Assembly: GCA_019914995.1 (NCBI GenBank)
Contig: CM034135.1
Span: 7,752,501 to 7,816,500, forward strand
DNA length: 64,000 nucleotides
Origin: Acanthochlamys bracteata
Lineage: Eukaryota; Streptophyta; Magnoliopsida; Pandanales; Velloziaceae
Direction: 5' to 3'
Of the stretch, positions 39,794 through 53,200 are shown piece by piece. The notes beneath the pieces are model-generated. The model was not told the origin of the DNA and ran no database searches. It saw only the letters and a list, made by a program, of their open reading frames with translations. The translations under genes were made by a program, and so were the position numbers. Position 1 is the first letter of the stretch; the number at the start of each line of letters is the position of its first letter.

Positions 39794-39850
39794 CTCGAAG
39801 AAATCGAAGCCGAGAGTGAGAAAGAGAGAGAGAGTTTCCTTTCAGTTTTT
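39794..39850 (-). other. Inferred 5' leader exon of the DCD gene
   Basis: A pyrimidine-rich stretch on the minus strand (CTCTCTCTCTTTCTCACTCTC) ends TTCGAG|GTAAAG, a good donor. The right boundary is estimated from the TATA box at 39877-39884. It contains no AUG. The next minus-strand acceptor and AUG belong to the DCD gene. Confidence 0.5.
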
Positions 39851-39876
39851 CTTGGATTTATTTATCCAAATCGAAA

Positions 39877-39912
39877 GTTTATAAGCGAACAGAGAGAGAG
39901 AGAGAGAGAGTA
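39877..39912 (-). promoter_or_regulatory. TATA box and CT (GA) repeat, core promoter of the DCD gene
   Basis: On the minus strand TTATAAAC (39877-39884) follows directly after a CT dinucleotide run (the GA run at 39890-39911 on the + strand). TATA plus CT-rich patch is a common plant core-promoter layout, and the spacing puts the start near 39850. Confidence 0.55.
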
Positions 39913-40921
39913 GGGCCGGACTCAAATTTGGGGGACTCCACGCTAAATCCATTCCTAGGTTTGATTAAAGACAAATGGCTCTTCTTTTTTTTTTGATTAA
40001 AGACAAATGGTGTTTCAAACTTTAATTCCATAATTTCGTTACATATTAATGCCAGCTTGGGGAAAAAAAAAGTCAAATTTATGAATTTAATACAATTCCT
40101 GAACCTCTGCAGAATTTCAGCACTAGAGTACCTCTGGAACTCACCAACTGCAATCACAATACACAAGAACAAAATACCAAACCAAAAAAGAGTAATTCAT
40201 TCACACATTGGCATTTCCAAAAAAGAACCAAACATTAATGTCAGACTTCAAATGAGAATGAGAACATCCCAAAGTAGAGAAGAAAACAGAGGCAGCAATT
40301 CAACTGGGTTGTATTGTTCTTTATTTACGGTTACTATACAAACTCATCCGTTCAGAGATTTTCAGCCTCTCTATGTACAGTATAAAGCACGTTTACTACA
40401 TAGTATTCGGCTCGAAGTTATTAAACAAGTTATACATAAGAGTACAGGGACTGACACAATCTTGAACCAATTTGTTTCTATGAGCTCTGAGCCATTCTCT
40501 TGAAAACAGGTTTTATCAGCTGCTCCTCCTTTCCGTAAATTTCTTGTATGCAGAAACTTTCTCATAGTTCACCTCGAACAAGAAGTTGGAAATTACATGG
40601 GAAAAGTACACCCGATCACAGATTTACCGAAACATGGTATGGTTCTCCATCTTCGATAGACCTTGACTCAGGGAAATGAACACCCTACACCCTAAGGCCC
40701 CCATTTGAAGCGCATGGCCTCATAATTACAACAACATTGCTGGAGCCTAGAATCTTCAGGGATGCCAAACTCGTGCAGACTTGCCTGTTCAAAGAAGAAT
40801 CCTGTGCATGAAATTTAGGATCAACTAAAATTCAGTGGGAGGATAAGAGACACAAGAGAGTCCTTCACCAGTATCACGAGTGGTGAGCCAAGAACCAAAA
40901 ATCACCTTGAATATCATTCCT
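39913..40921. other. RNR1 3' UTR and upstream flank of the DCD promoter
   Basis: About 1 kb separates the RNR1 stop codon from the DCD core promoter. The part nearest 40921 has near-genic composition and is likely RNR1 3' UTR. No ORF here shows a recognisable motif. Confidence 0.5.
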
Positions 40922-43900
40922 TTAAACTTCCTTTACAAACAGAATATCATCACGAGGATGAGCCTCTTGTACAACAACATCTATCTCGTCTCCAATCTGT
41001 CTTCCAACTGAGACGGGGGCAGAAGCTTGAACCCCTACCTGCAAAAAATAAGGATAATGGTGAATGGCATATGACAACCCAATAACTTGGCTTACTTACG
41101 AAACAGTAATAAATAGATAAATAATTTTTTTGAAGATCAATATAACAATCAGCATGTAAATAAAGTCTACTTAAAAAGGTAGTCAATGACATAACTTCAG
41201 AAGACAACTATTGACGATGAAAACAAGTAATACTTATGCACCAGAGCACCTCAAAAAGATTTTCAATTATCTATAGGGTTTCATCTAAAAAGGACCTCAA
41301 CATTGAAATAATCTCTCTGTTTCATGATCACAGGATGAGGGTTGTTATGATTATTAAGCAGCAGAAGACAAAAGAGGGCAAGATGGTAAGGTATTACAAA
41401 AAACTGTAGCATAATAATGAAGTTTTTTTGGAATTTTTAACTAAAGCAATACTGAATCTAAAACTCAAAAAAGATTAAACTGCCTATAGCGCTACTTTTT
41501 CCTAGAGTAGCAGGAGAAAAAGGTTATACATTTCCAGACCATGTTAAAAGAATAGTGCTATTCGTTAGGGCCATTTAGCCTTGATATGCATTAAAGCTGA
41601 TGGATCACTCACTTGGATGAAGAATCATTAAATTAGAAAGTATTAATTGTTTCTAACTATAGAAACCAATCATTCAGTGACACACGAATCCTGTTGTGAA
41701 TCAGGGCTGAAATAACCCTGATGCATAGTAGTTCTCTGCTAAAGTAAGCTATTCACACTACATTTTACCTTAAAACTTGGAGGACCATGAACAAAATGAA
41801 TTTATATCAGAAAAATTACCTCCAGTAGCAGTAACAATGCCGTGCGGTCTTTGATGAACCTAAGGATCAAGGCACGGAATTTTCTTTCCCTTGGCTCCCT
41901 TCTCAGATACTCTATCAACCAATACCGTAGACTGCTGCTAGAGAGCTTCTTCGCAACTTTTACAATCATGTTCACTAGGCATGCTATTCCTTCCAACTCA
42001 CCAGCTGAAAATGGAAGAGGGTTCCCTCTAATAAATGCCTTAACCTGAAAGCATGTATCGATCAATGGTGATCTCAAAAAGTTAAAAGACAATGAACAGT
42101 TGAAAGAAACATACAACAAGGCATCTTTAGAAACGAGGAATTCCTGACTTTGGTCCAGAAAGTTTTTGCTAATTTCAATGAAAGCAACTAATAGTTAAAT
42201 GTATTTTAACCGTTATTTCATGGCAATTAGGTAATATATTTGAGGTCCAACCTAGCATATCGGTTGGGCTTGCAACTTGAGACTATGTTAGTGTTTCAAA
42301 CCTTGGTTTCTAGGGTCAAGCCTAGATACATATACCTCTATGAAAACCTTATGTTTGTACATTAAGTTTAAAGTTGTGGGAGTCACACCTCATAACTCAT
42401 GAAAGCTATGGTAAAAAAACTTTCACTCTTTGTATAGCACTCTCTGTCCTATGCCACTTGATAACAGTTCCTAAGATGCTCTGCTGAATTCCGTTCATGT
42501 CAAGCTTGCATCATGACATCAGTCAATTTTTATACATCTGACAAACAGTATTCAGGTTCTCCAGAAGCTAGTAGCAGCGTTAACCAGTCCATGCCAGCTC
42601 CATGTGAAAAGAACATAAGTTACCTTCAACAACTTTCAATCAATCACACCATATGCCTTCTACTAAGAGATAGCCACTCTACTTAGCCACTGATCTCGTT
42701 CAGATCACTCATCCTTCCTCCTGTTGAAGCTATTTTTATTGAAATTATTATTTTTTCAGGAATAGTAGTTTCGGCGTAGATTCGTTTGCACTCCAACCTT
42801 GACTTAAAGCGGATTCTGCCAGTACCTAACTACGCTTTTGTCTTTATGTATAGATGGAAGTACTATGTGAAAATTGGCAAGGACAACAAGCATGTTTTTG
42901 TTTGAGGTTTAACATTTTTCAGGTAATAGTATAGAGTAAGTCAGGACCACATATACAACAGGTTACTCTGATTGGAGGAGAAACTTGCATATAAATTTGA
43001 CCCTTGAAAGCAAATTTTCAAGAATATGCAGTATGAGCTTAGCCAAAGTAAACCTTTCTTATCGAGTAATTAAGCTCAGCACATCCTTTCAGCAAACAGG
43101 TTAGTTTTTAAGCAAGTTCAAATTCAATCAAAAAAGCTCAATGTGCCTAGTTGTTCTCAGGACTTAAATTCAAGAAGTCGCTAACATAAGATGGTTGGAA
43201 GCTGCATCAACAGTAAATCTAGTCCTTAATAGTATAGGAAGTTAATAAAAAAGAAGTGATAATCAAGGGCATACCTGATAATGGGCAAGAAGGTCAAGAT
43301 ATCTTCGGATTGGGGATGTAAATTGTACATAGCCAGGAACACCTAGAATCCCATGACGAATTGGCTTCCGATAATCCAACTCCGCTGCACGCATTATTCT
43401 AACATAAGCAGAGCTCCTAACTGGTCCTTCAGGAAGATGGACAAATGCTGACTCAGAGATGTTAGACTGTGGCTGTCCTCTGTAAGGCAAAGGTATATTG
43501 TTGTAGGAACCAAAAGTGGCCACAGCCTCTCCACACAGTATCATCATTTCTGAGACAAGCCGCATTGCAGGATCAGATTGATCTTCGACATACAGATTAA
43601 TTGATGGCTCTGGATCATCTCCATTAGCCACCTTAATCCGTGGCTCTATTGAAGCTGTGTCTATTGCACCCTGTCAAAGTTTGTTTACTGCTAATAAATT
43701 AACAGATCCAAAACAAGCAAATCAAGTATAGAACAGCAAGAATGCATGATTATTTAAACAAATAGCATCTATGGTCTAGATTGTAAAGGAAATGCTGGCT
43801 AAGAGAGGTTATACATATATGATTGCACATTCACGCAGGTGTCAAGAACGTGTATTTTATGAAAAATGAAAAAAATGCAACAACAGCTATGTACTGTAAA

Positions 43901-46900
43901 AACTAATCATCATGCTAAAAAATACGTGAGGCTGATGCTTTAAAAAAAATGCTTAGAAAGGAAAAATGTGCATGGTCATTTTGAGTTTGAAAATTCAACC
44001 TGGCTGCGACGCCATTGTAACCTGAGAGCAGCAGCTTCTGAGAGAATTCTCAATTCAGCTTCCTCTTCCAAGTTCAAATGAAGTAGCTCAGATGCACTCT
44101 CATAGGTCAACATGTAGGTTGGTCTGATAGTTGAGTTATCGATCGTGTAGTCTGCAATACTGGAATGCACCAAATATGTCAAACAAGCTTTATGTTTCTA
44201 TTCAATTAGTTGGCCAAATGAAGGTGCATTATCATAGAAAGGATGTTAAGCTCAATTTACCTGCCATCTTCATGCAAAGTGACACAGATGCTAACAGCTT
44301 TGCAAAGATTTCCTTGCTGTAAACTCATAGCCTTCATGGCAAGCTTTTCAGGAAACATAGGATAAGTAGCTGTTGGAAGGAAAATAGAGGTGCCCCTTCG
44401 CATTGCCTCCCTACACGTTAAAAAAATGTCAATGCACTTTCTGTGACCGAACATGGCAAACTTCAAGTATTAGATTATTCATAAGAACAGGAAAACTTAA
44501 AAACCTGTCAATTATACTTCGTGGCTGAACAAAGCAAGAAGGATCAGCAACATGTATCCAGACTCTAATCCTACCATCTTGCAGCCTCATGGCACTTAAG
44601 GCATCATCAAGCTGCATTATGAACAGCTTTTAACTAGTGAAAGAGCCAATAGCTTGCCATGAGCATGAAATACTTGCAAAAGCAAATGCAACATAGCAAA
44701 TATCTACTCATGAATTTGTGTTGTTCTACCTCATCAGCCTCATCGACATCAATGGCATAAACTTTTAGCGATGTAAGATCCTTCCTGATTCCCTAAACCA
44801 AATAGACAGGGAACAAACATAACATGCTGGAACAAGTAGAAGAATGAGAGATTTATTTTTTTATAAAAGAAGTGCCACCTCATCAGGGTCTGAAAAATCT
44901 TTTAAAATGCCCTCAACAGCCGAGAGAACCTCGTTACTGTATTCAGTATGAATGTTGAACTTCAGAAGATCAAGATTGACATGTAGTGGAAAATATCCAG
45001 TATTTATGAGGAGATTCACAGCAGCAGATGAAGTTTTAGGCAATCCCATTGCTTTAAGTATCTGTCAAAATCGAAATTAGCTAATAAATGTCATTTGGTA
45101 TAGAACACAATCAGGAAAGACAGAACTAATTGATATTAGCAATATACTGTAATTGGCCCAACGCATAAAAGATGTCAAATTAAGTGTACCAAAGTACTTA
45201 CGCACAAATCAATATATAACAGGAGTTCTATTAAGTAGGAACTATCAACTTTTAATATATAGTTAATCTTTGAATCCTCGAGTTCCACTATTTGCAACGC
45301 CATTGAACCCTAACAGAACTAAGATAAGATTGCTCTCTTAAGAGGAAAATAAGTATTACACATATTAAGTTTGACTTAAACATGTAATGATAACAAATGA
45401 ACTATGGGATAAACTGTTTTCACCCAAAATTCTCCAGACAAATTCAAGCACGCTAATAATCAAGTATATATGCATATCCAAACAATTATCAAATTTTGAT
45501 TTCTGCAAGTGCAAAAACTCCCTATATCTACCGCATCTAGATGCAGAACGTAATCTAAGTCCACATTTGTAATCATGACTGAATGTCACACTGGCCAGGT
45601 ACAACTAACCCCTTTGTCTATGTCTTTACTTATTTATAGGCCCATATTCCATGACCAGAAAGCTTTCAATATCTCGTAAAAGGTTTTTGAGGTAGACCTG
45701 ATATCTAACAGCACACAGTTTGGAAACATAAATGACTAGATGCCAAATCCTAAAGATATCTTCAGCATACCAAACCAGCAGTTCGTCTTTGTTCATCACT
45801 CCTGCATGAGTCTATAGAATAGGCTTCGAGAGATTCAATCTTATGCTTAATTCTTTCATCAATGATCCATGAGTCCTTAGGTGGTTTTGAGGATATCGGC
45901 ATCTCCTTGGCATTACTTAATAGCCGGACAAAGTCTTCAAGTTCCTTCTCAGATGCCTCCTTCGCGTGTTTCCTTTGTATAAGTTCTTCTACCTGGCAGT
46001 AGATTACATGCAAATAGCCTTTTAAATGCACTCAAAACTGTAACCATAGAACCAATTAAATAAAAACTGAATATGCAAAACTAAAAAGAAAAGAAGCAGC
46101 AAATGACTATTATAAGCACAAACTCATCGGCATATAAAATGAAGCACTATATCCAAATTTCATAATACTGAATACTAACCAATTTTGACAACATAAATGA
46201 TGAGTTAATGATTTGGCGAAAAACAATACATGCATAAGACTGCTCAAACTCATGCTTAGCATATGAAGCCTCAAGGCTAACAAGGTAAAAAGTACACCAT
46301 GATGAATGGTCATTTGGCCTCGAATCACATCAAATGTTGACGCAGAGCGAATGAATTACTTTAGTGCAATTTGCTAACATATACATGCCCCACTAAGCAA
46401 CAGTCTCGCTCACTAAAATAGTACGACCAATTACCAAGTCTTGTTTACACTAAGAGTGTGTTCTTTTAGCAGGAAGCGAGTTACTGAAAAGTGAGTTACT
46501 CTGAATAGTGATGTTGAAAACAAGTTTAATTTTTTTGTTCTTTTGTAGGAACAAGTGAGCTGAAATTGACTTTATGTGTTATTTATGTAGCTATAAATGA
46601 CTTTTAGTGGAAGGAAGTGAGGTATAAGGGTTAAGTGGGTTCAGCTAAGCAAGATGAAAGAAACTTCAAATATTTTACTAAAGTAAAGCCACATAACTCT
46701 ACCTGGGTTGTTGGTCGAGGCTCATAACTACTAGAGTATCCTTTGCTATCAACAATGTTAAAGTATATTTCATCTTTTGACAGCAATAGATGGGCACAAT
46801 AGCTTTCAAGTGGTTCCCTGCTACCATAGATGATCTAGACAAAGTTTTAATGGGCATCAGTCAGAGGATAGTATACAACAAGATAGTACTACTTAATACA

Positions 46901-48045
46901 AAACAAACATGCCTCAGCTAAATCTTCCGCTGTCACTGATTTCTGCTTCTCCAGCATCTCCATCCATGCATATTCCAAAATTGCTGGGTCCTTCACAATA
47001 AAATCATATAAAGTAATTGCCACGGGATATAGACTAAGTTCCAGGTATAATAATATTGAAATACTTACCAACAGCTCTTCAGCTCTCTGAATGAAGTCTG
47101 AGATATCTGAATACTCAAAGTCTTCAATGCCGGGTACTATGTACGTAACTTGCTGCGGCTTTATTGAGGACATGGTTCCGTTCTGCTAGCATTAATTATT
47201 AGGACAAGCAATAAAGATGGATCACAGATTCTAAAATTTAAAAAAACAAAGTGTGAGACCTAGCAACCTATTCAACAGGCGGCAGTAGTATTTCTATTAG
47301 AACCTGATCATAAACCATCCAATTTTTCTTCCCATCTGGTTTTTGTATAACCGCCAACAATGATTTTTGAGAATCTTTCCTGAATTCAAGCAGTAATCCT
47401 TTCTGCAGGAGTCTCTTTTCCGTTTTATCTTCTACTAATTCTTTACTGCCAGGCAATCCCATTCTGTAAACACTGAGAATGCGTCAAACAGGCCGACCTC
47501 ATAGTACTCCATAAGTTCTATCATTTAAACATAGCTCTGCTATATGCAACTACAACCATCAATATTCTGATGCAGCTTTTTTACAGGAAAATATTATCTC
47601 CAAACTCCACCACATAATAGTTTTGTCGGCACTACCAGTCTACACTAAACTATATTAAAAGTTCATGGGTTAATAATCTTCAGTCTGTCAAACCACTTGA
47701 TATAACTAGAAATTCGTTCAGCAATCAACTTCCTAATATTGGACTTCAGAAATCTATCAGAAAAAAATATGATGATAATAAAATGGCTTAATTATCATAA
47801 AATTTCAAGAAAGAAGGAGTAAATAGCTAAAAATGAGAAAAAAGATCCTATTACTTCACAGCAGCGAAGGCGGTGCTACGGCGGCGGGAAGCGCGCAGTT
47901 CTGCAAGAACAGACTCAACGAGGCTGTGGAGGCCAGCAGAGGAGACGGCGAATCTACGCTGAAGGGTGTATGAGGGCCTGAGAACCGCCGCAGCAGCGAA
48001 AGCTCGGGTCGCCATGGAGTCAGAGAGAGACGGCGGAGCGTTCAT
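40922..48045 (-). CDS. RNR1: Organellar exoribonuclease II (RNase II/R family)
   Basis: A 3'-to-5' exoribonuclease that matures rRNA and other transcripts in chloroplasts, and in mitochondria, in Arabidopsis. Fourteen exons: 47855-48045, 47304-47463, 47069-47182, 46913-46990, 46703-46834, 45771-45992, 44879-45061, 44730-44792, 44505-44611, 44261-44410, 44000-44159, 43275-43670, 41820-42044, 40922-41038; 765 residues from the first AUG. The N terminus is Ala/Ser/Arg-rich, like a transit peptide. The RNB core begins VYAIDVDEADELDDALSA with the metal-binding Asp cluster (375, 383, 384), then GRIRVWIHVADP, RRGTSIFLPTATYPMFPEKL, EMMILCGEAVATFG and GYVQFTSPIRRYLDLLAHYQ. A short S1-like C-terminal segment ends HPRDDILFVKEV. 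Intron 4 has a GC donor. Two in-frame AUGs lie 30 nt apart (48045 and 48015). Confidence 0.95.
46449..46640. mobile_element. Possible small inverted-repeat element inside an RNR1 intron
   Basis: The stretch starts GTGTGTTCTTTTAGCAGGAAG and contains AGTGAGTTACT. Similar GTGAGTTACT or AGTGAGTT...CACTTCC sequences occur near 60.73 kb, 62.7-62.85 kb and 63.48-63.61 kb. This suggests a second short-repeat family, but I could not fix its termini. Confidence 0.3.
46835..46912 (-). other. GC-AG intron in RNR1 (78 nt)
   Basis: The exon end reads TTTAGCTGAG followed by intron GCATGT; the acceptor is TTTGTCTAG. It joins AEDLAE to IIYGSREPLESYCAH, matching the AEMIYGRADPLESYCAH pattern I recall for Arabidopsis RNR1. 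No GT in the vicinity gives phase 0. Confidence 0.85.
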
Positions 48046-50212
48046 TTGAAGAACGGGAAAGATTTGCGAGGATAACTTTTTTGAAGTTTCGCGATTTCAG
48101 TCCCCTTATAATAATTATAACATTCTTACTGTTAGAAAAATAAGGTCCCCAAATACTAGTTTAGCGTTAATAGATCCCCAACCATGGAAACCTTTACAAA
48201 TTGCAACATGATTTGGTGAGGTTAGCTTAGTTCAGTTTTTCAATTTTTTATTTTATATTTTTTAATACATATTTTATAAATATGTAGAAATTTTATTTAA
48301 AATTTTAAAAATATAAAAAAATTCTACATAATAAAATTCTTTATTACATATTTTATTATTTTTTTAAAAATAAAAAAAATAAAATTCGTTTTTAAAAAAA
48401 TTAAATATATTTTTTATTTCAAATGCTTCCATGATCAACTCATGCAAAGAGTAAGGAAATCAGCATTCAACTCATGTTAAATTATAAAAACTATATGAAA
48501 TTTATAAGATTGAAGAGATTAATCAGAATTATATGATGTGTAACTTTCTATGATCTATATTTTCTCGAGTATTTACTTCACCGTAACCAACCTCGGTTCG
48601 TCAAAAAATTATTCCCGCATGACTTATTTATTTATTTTGATAAATTTATTCTCATAAATTTATTTTCTAACAAGTTATTTCATCTACTCACTTTAGAGAA
48701 ATTCACTTCCAAATAATTAAACACGCCCTAACGAAAACAAGTGGATTATATGAGTGATGCATTCATATCGTATATAACAAAAACGAGAAATGGCGAACGA
48801 CGGAACGAGTACGGAGCGTTTAGTATTTCTTACCTCAAAATAATTTAATTTCATATTTTTTAATATATTTTTTATTAAGTATTTAGATAATTTATTTAAA
48901 ATTTTAGAAATTATAGAGAAATTTTACGTAATAAAATTTTTTTATTACTTATTTTTATTTTTTTAGATAAAAGAAAATAAAATTTATTTTTTAAAAATAA
49001 TAAAAATATTCTTTATTTTAAAAAATTTTAATTTTAAAAGTACTCCCAAACATATCTGTTGTTCTTGGCGAATGTTTACGAAAGAAAAGGAGGAAAATGT
49101 TTCTTTTCAATTGCAAAGGTTGTTGCATAGACTACTCTAGTTGCATGTATCAATTCTTTTCGAACTCAATTGTATTATAAAAAATTCGCTTTCAAATACA
49201 AAATTTTACTTTCAGATTGTAAGATGTTAAGATTACATTTGTTGATGCGGGTGTGTTTACTAACATTCCAAATTCATATTTTTAAAATTTATTTTTAATA
49301 TAAAATATATATAAAAATACAATCAAACACAAAAACTTAATCAAAGTTTAGAAACTTACTTCACTACAATCAAATGAGCCCTAGACATCTGACTTGAAGA
49401 TGCATTTGGTATTGTGGGTAGCACTGAAATCTTCTGTTTCCTTGGCAGGTCAGGTTAAACTGATATGCATTAACAAACAGTAGATGCCAATATGAACTAA
49501 ATTCTTTCAGGTGTGAGAATTGAAATAATATGAAGAAAATACTATGAGTTTCAGAGATGCCTCAATAACAAATGTATTAAGTCTCTCCGAACTCACTTTA
49601 TCCCATTTCTAAATTTATTTCCAACTACAATCAAACACGAAAAATCACTTCCAAACTCATTTCAAATACAATCAAGCATCAAATCGTATAAATACAAAAT
49701 TGAAAGGAGATTCGCTATATAACCCGACCATATTAACCATATTTGTAATAGAATTGCATATGCCCTAAATGTCAACATAAACGAAACATTAAACAATGCA
49801 AGGTCTAGTTTAGAGCAAGTAGAAGAGGCAATGCAAAAGACTGGTAGTTTACCAACAACTTCTGCCAATTTATTCTCTCCAAAATGCTTCATTCTGAATT
49901 AAAAGTCTGTACAATACATGACTGAAGCGAACTGTATATAGGCATTTGGTATGTTGCATAATATAGGTACGAATACACTGCATCACAAAAAAGTGCGACA
50001 CAGGGATACTGTTCTCGCCAAAGAACTGCTCATTTTAGCTTGCAAAATAATGTACAAATTGGAAGTCGTCAGCCAAGAACAATTTAGAAACTGGACTTTG
50101 ATAAACACGCACAAAATAGCAGGTCTCCAGAGAAAATTGATGATTCCTGGGGGAAAATGTTGTGGCTGACAATAAACAAGAACCAGCGTCTTCATGCTTG
50201 TTCTCGATTCAA
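48046..50212. other. RNR1 promoter side and IWS1 3' side
   Basis: AT-rich DNA with two more decayed MITE-family copies (about 48215-48440 and 48815-49060). The second ends AAAAGTACTCCCAAACATATC. Near-genic composition returns from about 49.4 kb, probably IWS1 3' UTR. The open frames at 49662-50195 have no recognisable motif. Confidence 0.5.
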
Positions 50213-53200
50213 TTACAAGTATTTGATCATGCCACGGCCTTCTACACTGATTTTTGAAGCTTGAAGTTGCTTCTTTTTTGGTGCTTTCAGCTGCTGCAAT
50301 TTCTTGTTCATCTGCATCATTGCCAGTTTAGTCTCAGGTAACAGAGGAAATCAAAACACATACACAACTGCTGAAATGCCTAAGACGAGTTGCCCTAAGA
50401 CACCATTTAGATTCACTGAGGGAATGGAAACAGAAAAAAACCAATATGCTTTCTTTTACATAAACTTTCTGTTCTCCTTTAATTTCAATCAAACCAATGA
50501 TAGGCCGTGCTCCAAATATGAAAACAAAGTGCATAAGAATAATATGCATGCCACAGAACACTGACCAACATATACAACATAAAACTTACTTTATTTAGCT
50601 ACAGACAACTTAAAAATACCTAGCACTAATGCCTTATATTAAGCATTAAGGTGCATATTTTCATAGGTAAAAACACTATTTAGTAAGGAAGATGTACATC
50701 AGGTAAAGCTACTTTAGAATATATGAGTCTAAGATTTGGGGGTTTGGGTGAGAGCTTATTTGAGCTTATTAAGCCCGAAGAAGCTCCATAGTACTTTTGG
50801 GTGCTTGCATGAGCTTAAACTAAACCGTTATAGTCACTTGTCACACCTTATTTATAAGTTAAGTCAGCGTTACTTATAAATAAACTGCTTATTCATAAGC
50901 CACTTGTTAATATTAAAATGATCTTTTTGTCATCAACAATTTTAAAAATGACGTGCGTATTCCTAAATTTGGACAAAATTGCTCTTAATCATTGAAAATT
51001 TTCATTCGTATCCCGACCCAAATTTTAAAAAATATATGTTAAATTTAGAAAAATATTTAAAAATTAAATGTCTAAAAAAATATGTTATAGTAAAGAAGTA
51101 ATTATATACAAAAAGTAACCCACAAATTTAACATAAACCTCCCGCTATACTAAAAAGCATTTCAGTCAATTATATTCTCCTTCAGCTTTGACCTAAACAT
51201 CATTGTCAGCTTATTTTAAAAATAAACTCTTTTCATCCAAACACACTTATGAAAATCAACTCCTTATTTCAGAAATAAGCCTAAACTGCAACTTTCAAAC
51301 AAAAAAAAAAGGGTACTTCTCTTAATAACTCCTTATTTCAGCTCACCCGAATGGGCCCTTAAAATAAAATTACTTTTAAGCAAATGACCATGGAAATTAC
51401 TGAGCATCAACATATACATGCCTCGCAATATGATAAGACAACGAAAAATAGCTTACGGAACAAGGTATAGGCAAGACAAAACCTACCTTTTGTCTATGCT
51501 GATCTTGAGCAGCAGCCTTAGCCCGTGCCCTGACTTCCTCAGGGTCAACTTTAGACTGCGGCCGCACAACAAAGTCCAAAGGTGATGCTTCTGGTCTAGA
51601 AGCGTGCTGTCTAGCAGCTGACTGGCTGGACTTTCGTCTGCACAAGATATTCCCTGTTTATCAGGATAGAGAAAACAAATAGTACTTGACTGCTGATTCT
51701 CTATAGCCATGATCATCTTACTGGGAAAATTCATCAAGATCATCATCCCCTGACTCCAAGGCAGCTTTCTTAACTAGCCTGTAAATTTAGGAAAAATTGC
51801 GCTGTTAGAGCGAATGCCGAGGAAGCAGGAAAAGTTACTTAAGAAGAGATTTTACATTCTAGAAGCTGGCCTCCTGTAAGGAAGTCTCTCTTCTTCTAAA
51901 CTCCTCATGTCCTCATATCTAGTGCTCTTATTAAAAATTGGTCGACTCTGCATAAGTCAAATGAAATTATTAGAAGAGACTTCCGACAAGTAGGAATTAG
52001 GAGTAACCTAAAGCATTAGAGGCAACAAGCACAACATATTTTACCACTTGAGCATGCTTCCAAACTTACCCACTTATCAACCAATTCTTTAGCAAGTTTC
52101 CTGTTGGCAGTAGTCTCCTCATCAGATTTTGACAGAAACATAATGACCTGAAAGAGAGGTCATATCAGATCAAGTGGCATATCCATAGATTGGTTCAACA
52201 AGGTAGATTTCACATACCTTCCCCAGACCACTCTTTTTTAGTTGTTCCCTCCGATCATACTGCTCTAAATCAATGGGAAACTGCATTGGGAGAAGCATTA
52301 TACCTCAGACTCAATAACAATCAGTCAGTCTAACTAACAACCAACAGCAGAGGAAAAAAAACACAAGGAGCACAACCAAATCAAACAATGCCAAAAAAGA
52401 ATGACTTCAGTGTCATACATCAGCCAAGAGTTTCAGTATAGCACTTCGGATGTTCATATTGGGTAAGCTTCCATCAGGGAGAGGTTCAAGCCAGTTCTTC
52501 AATAAGGTCAAGACTCCATGATCTAAAAATTCTTGTTGCAGTTTTTTTCTGCAAACGGGTTACGAATATCATAAACATCAGAGTTCCAGTCATATCAAGG
52601 GTAGCATATTAATGAACTAAACAACTACGGGACTTCACCGTACTTTGAGAGGACATCAATAAGCAAAGGAAGTTTCTTGAGCTTATTAATAGCAGGTTTA
52701 TTTTGCCTATTCAATTCAGCATCTTCTTCAGCTGTAACTTCAAGCTCAGCCATGAGGCGCTCGACTATAAAAGCAAGTTCTGCAGGTGACTTCTCCTGCT
52801 TCTTCTTCCTTTTACCAAACTTCAAGAGTCGGGAAACTTCATCATCTTCACCCACCTCCGCCTGCAAGAACCATAATATTTTAAGAGATTTTAAGAGATC
52901 ATCTTCACTGTAAACTCATATGAGTAATTTCCTAACACAAAACAATAAAAGACGGACAGAATTGACGACAGGACTTCCTTGTTACAGTGTAAGCAGCATT
53001 TTCTCACTAATACAGTACTAAATACTACTGGGCATGTTGGTAATAAGCACTAACACAATCATCAAAAGATTGTGTCAGGAAGTAACTTCATTTGAAGCAA
53101 AAGCAAACTAACGAATCAGCACTAACCTGGGGAGCACGCCCAGGAGAACCAGCCTCATTGTCACTACCAAAGCGGTCAGCAGGATCAAGACCACTATCAT

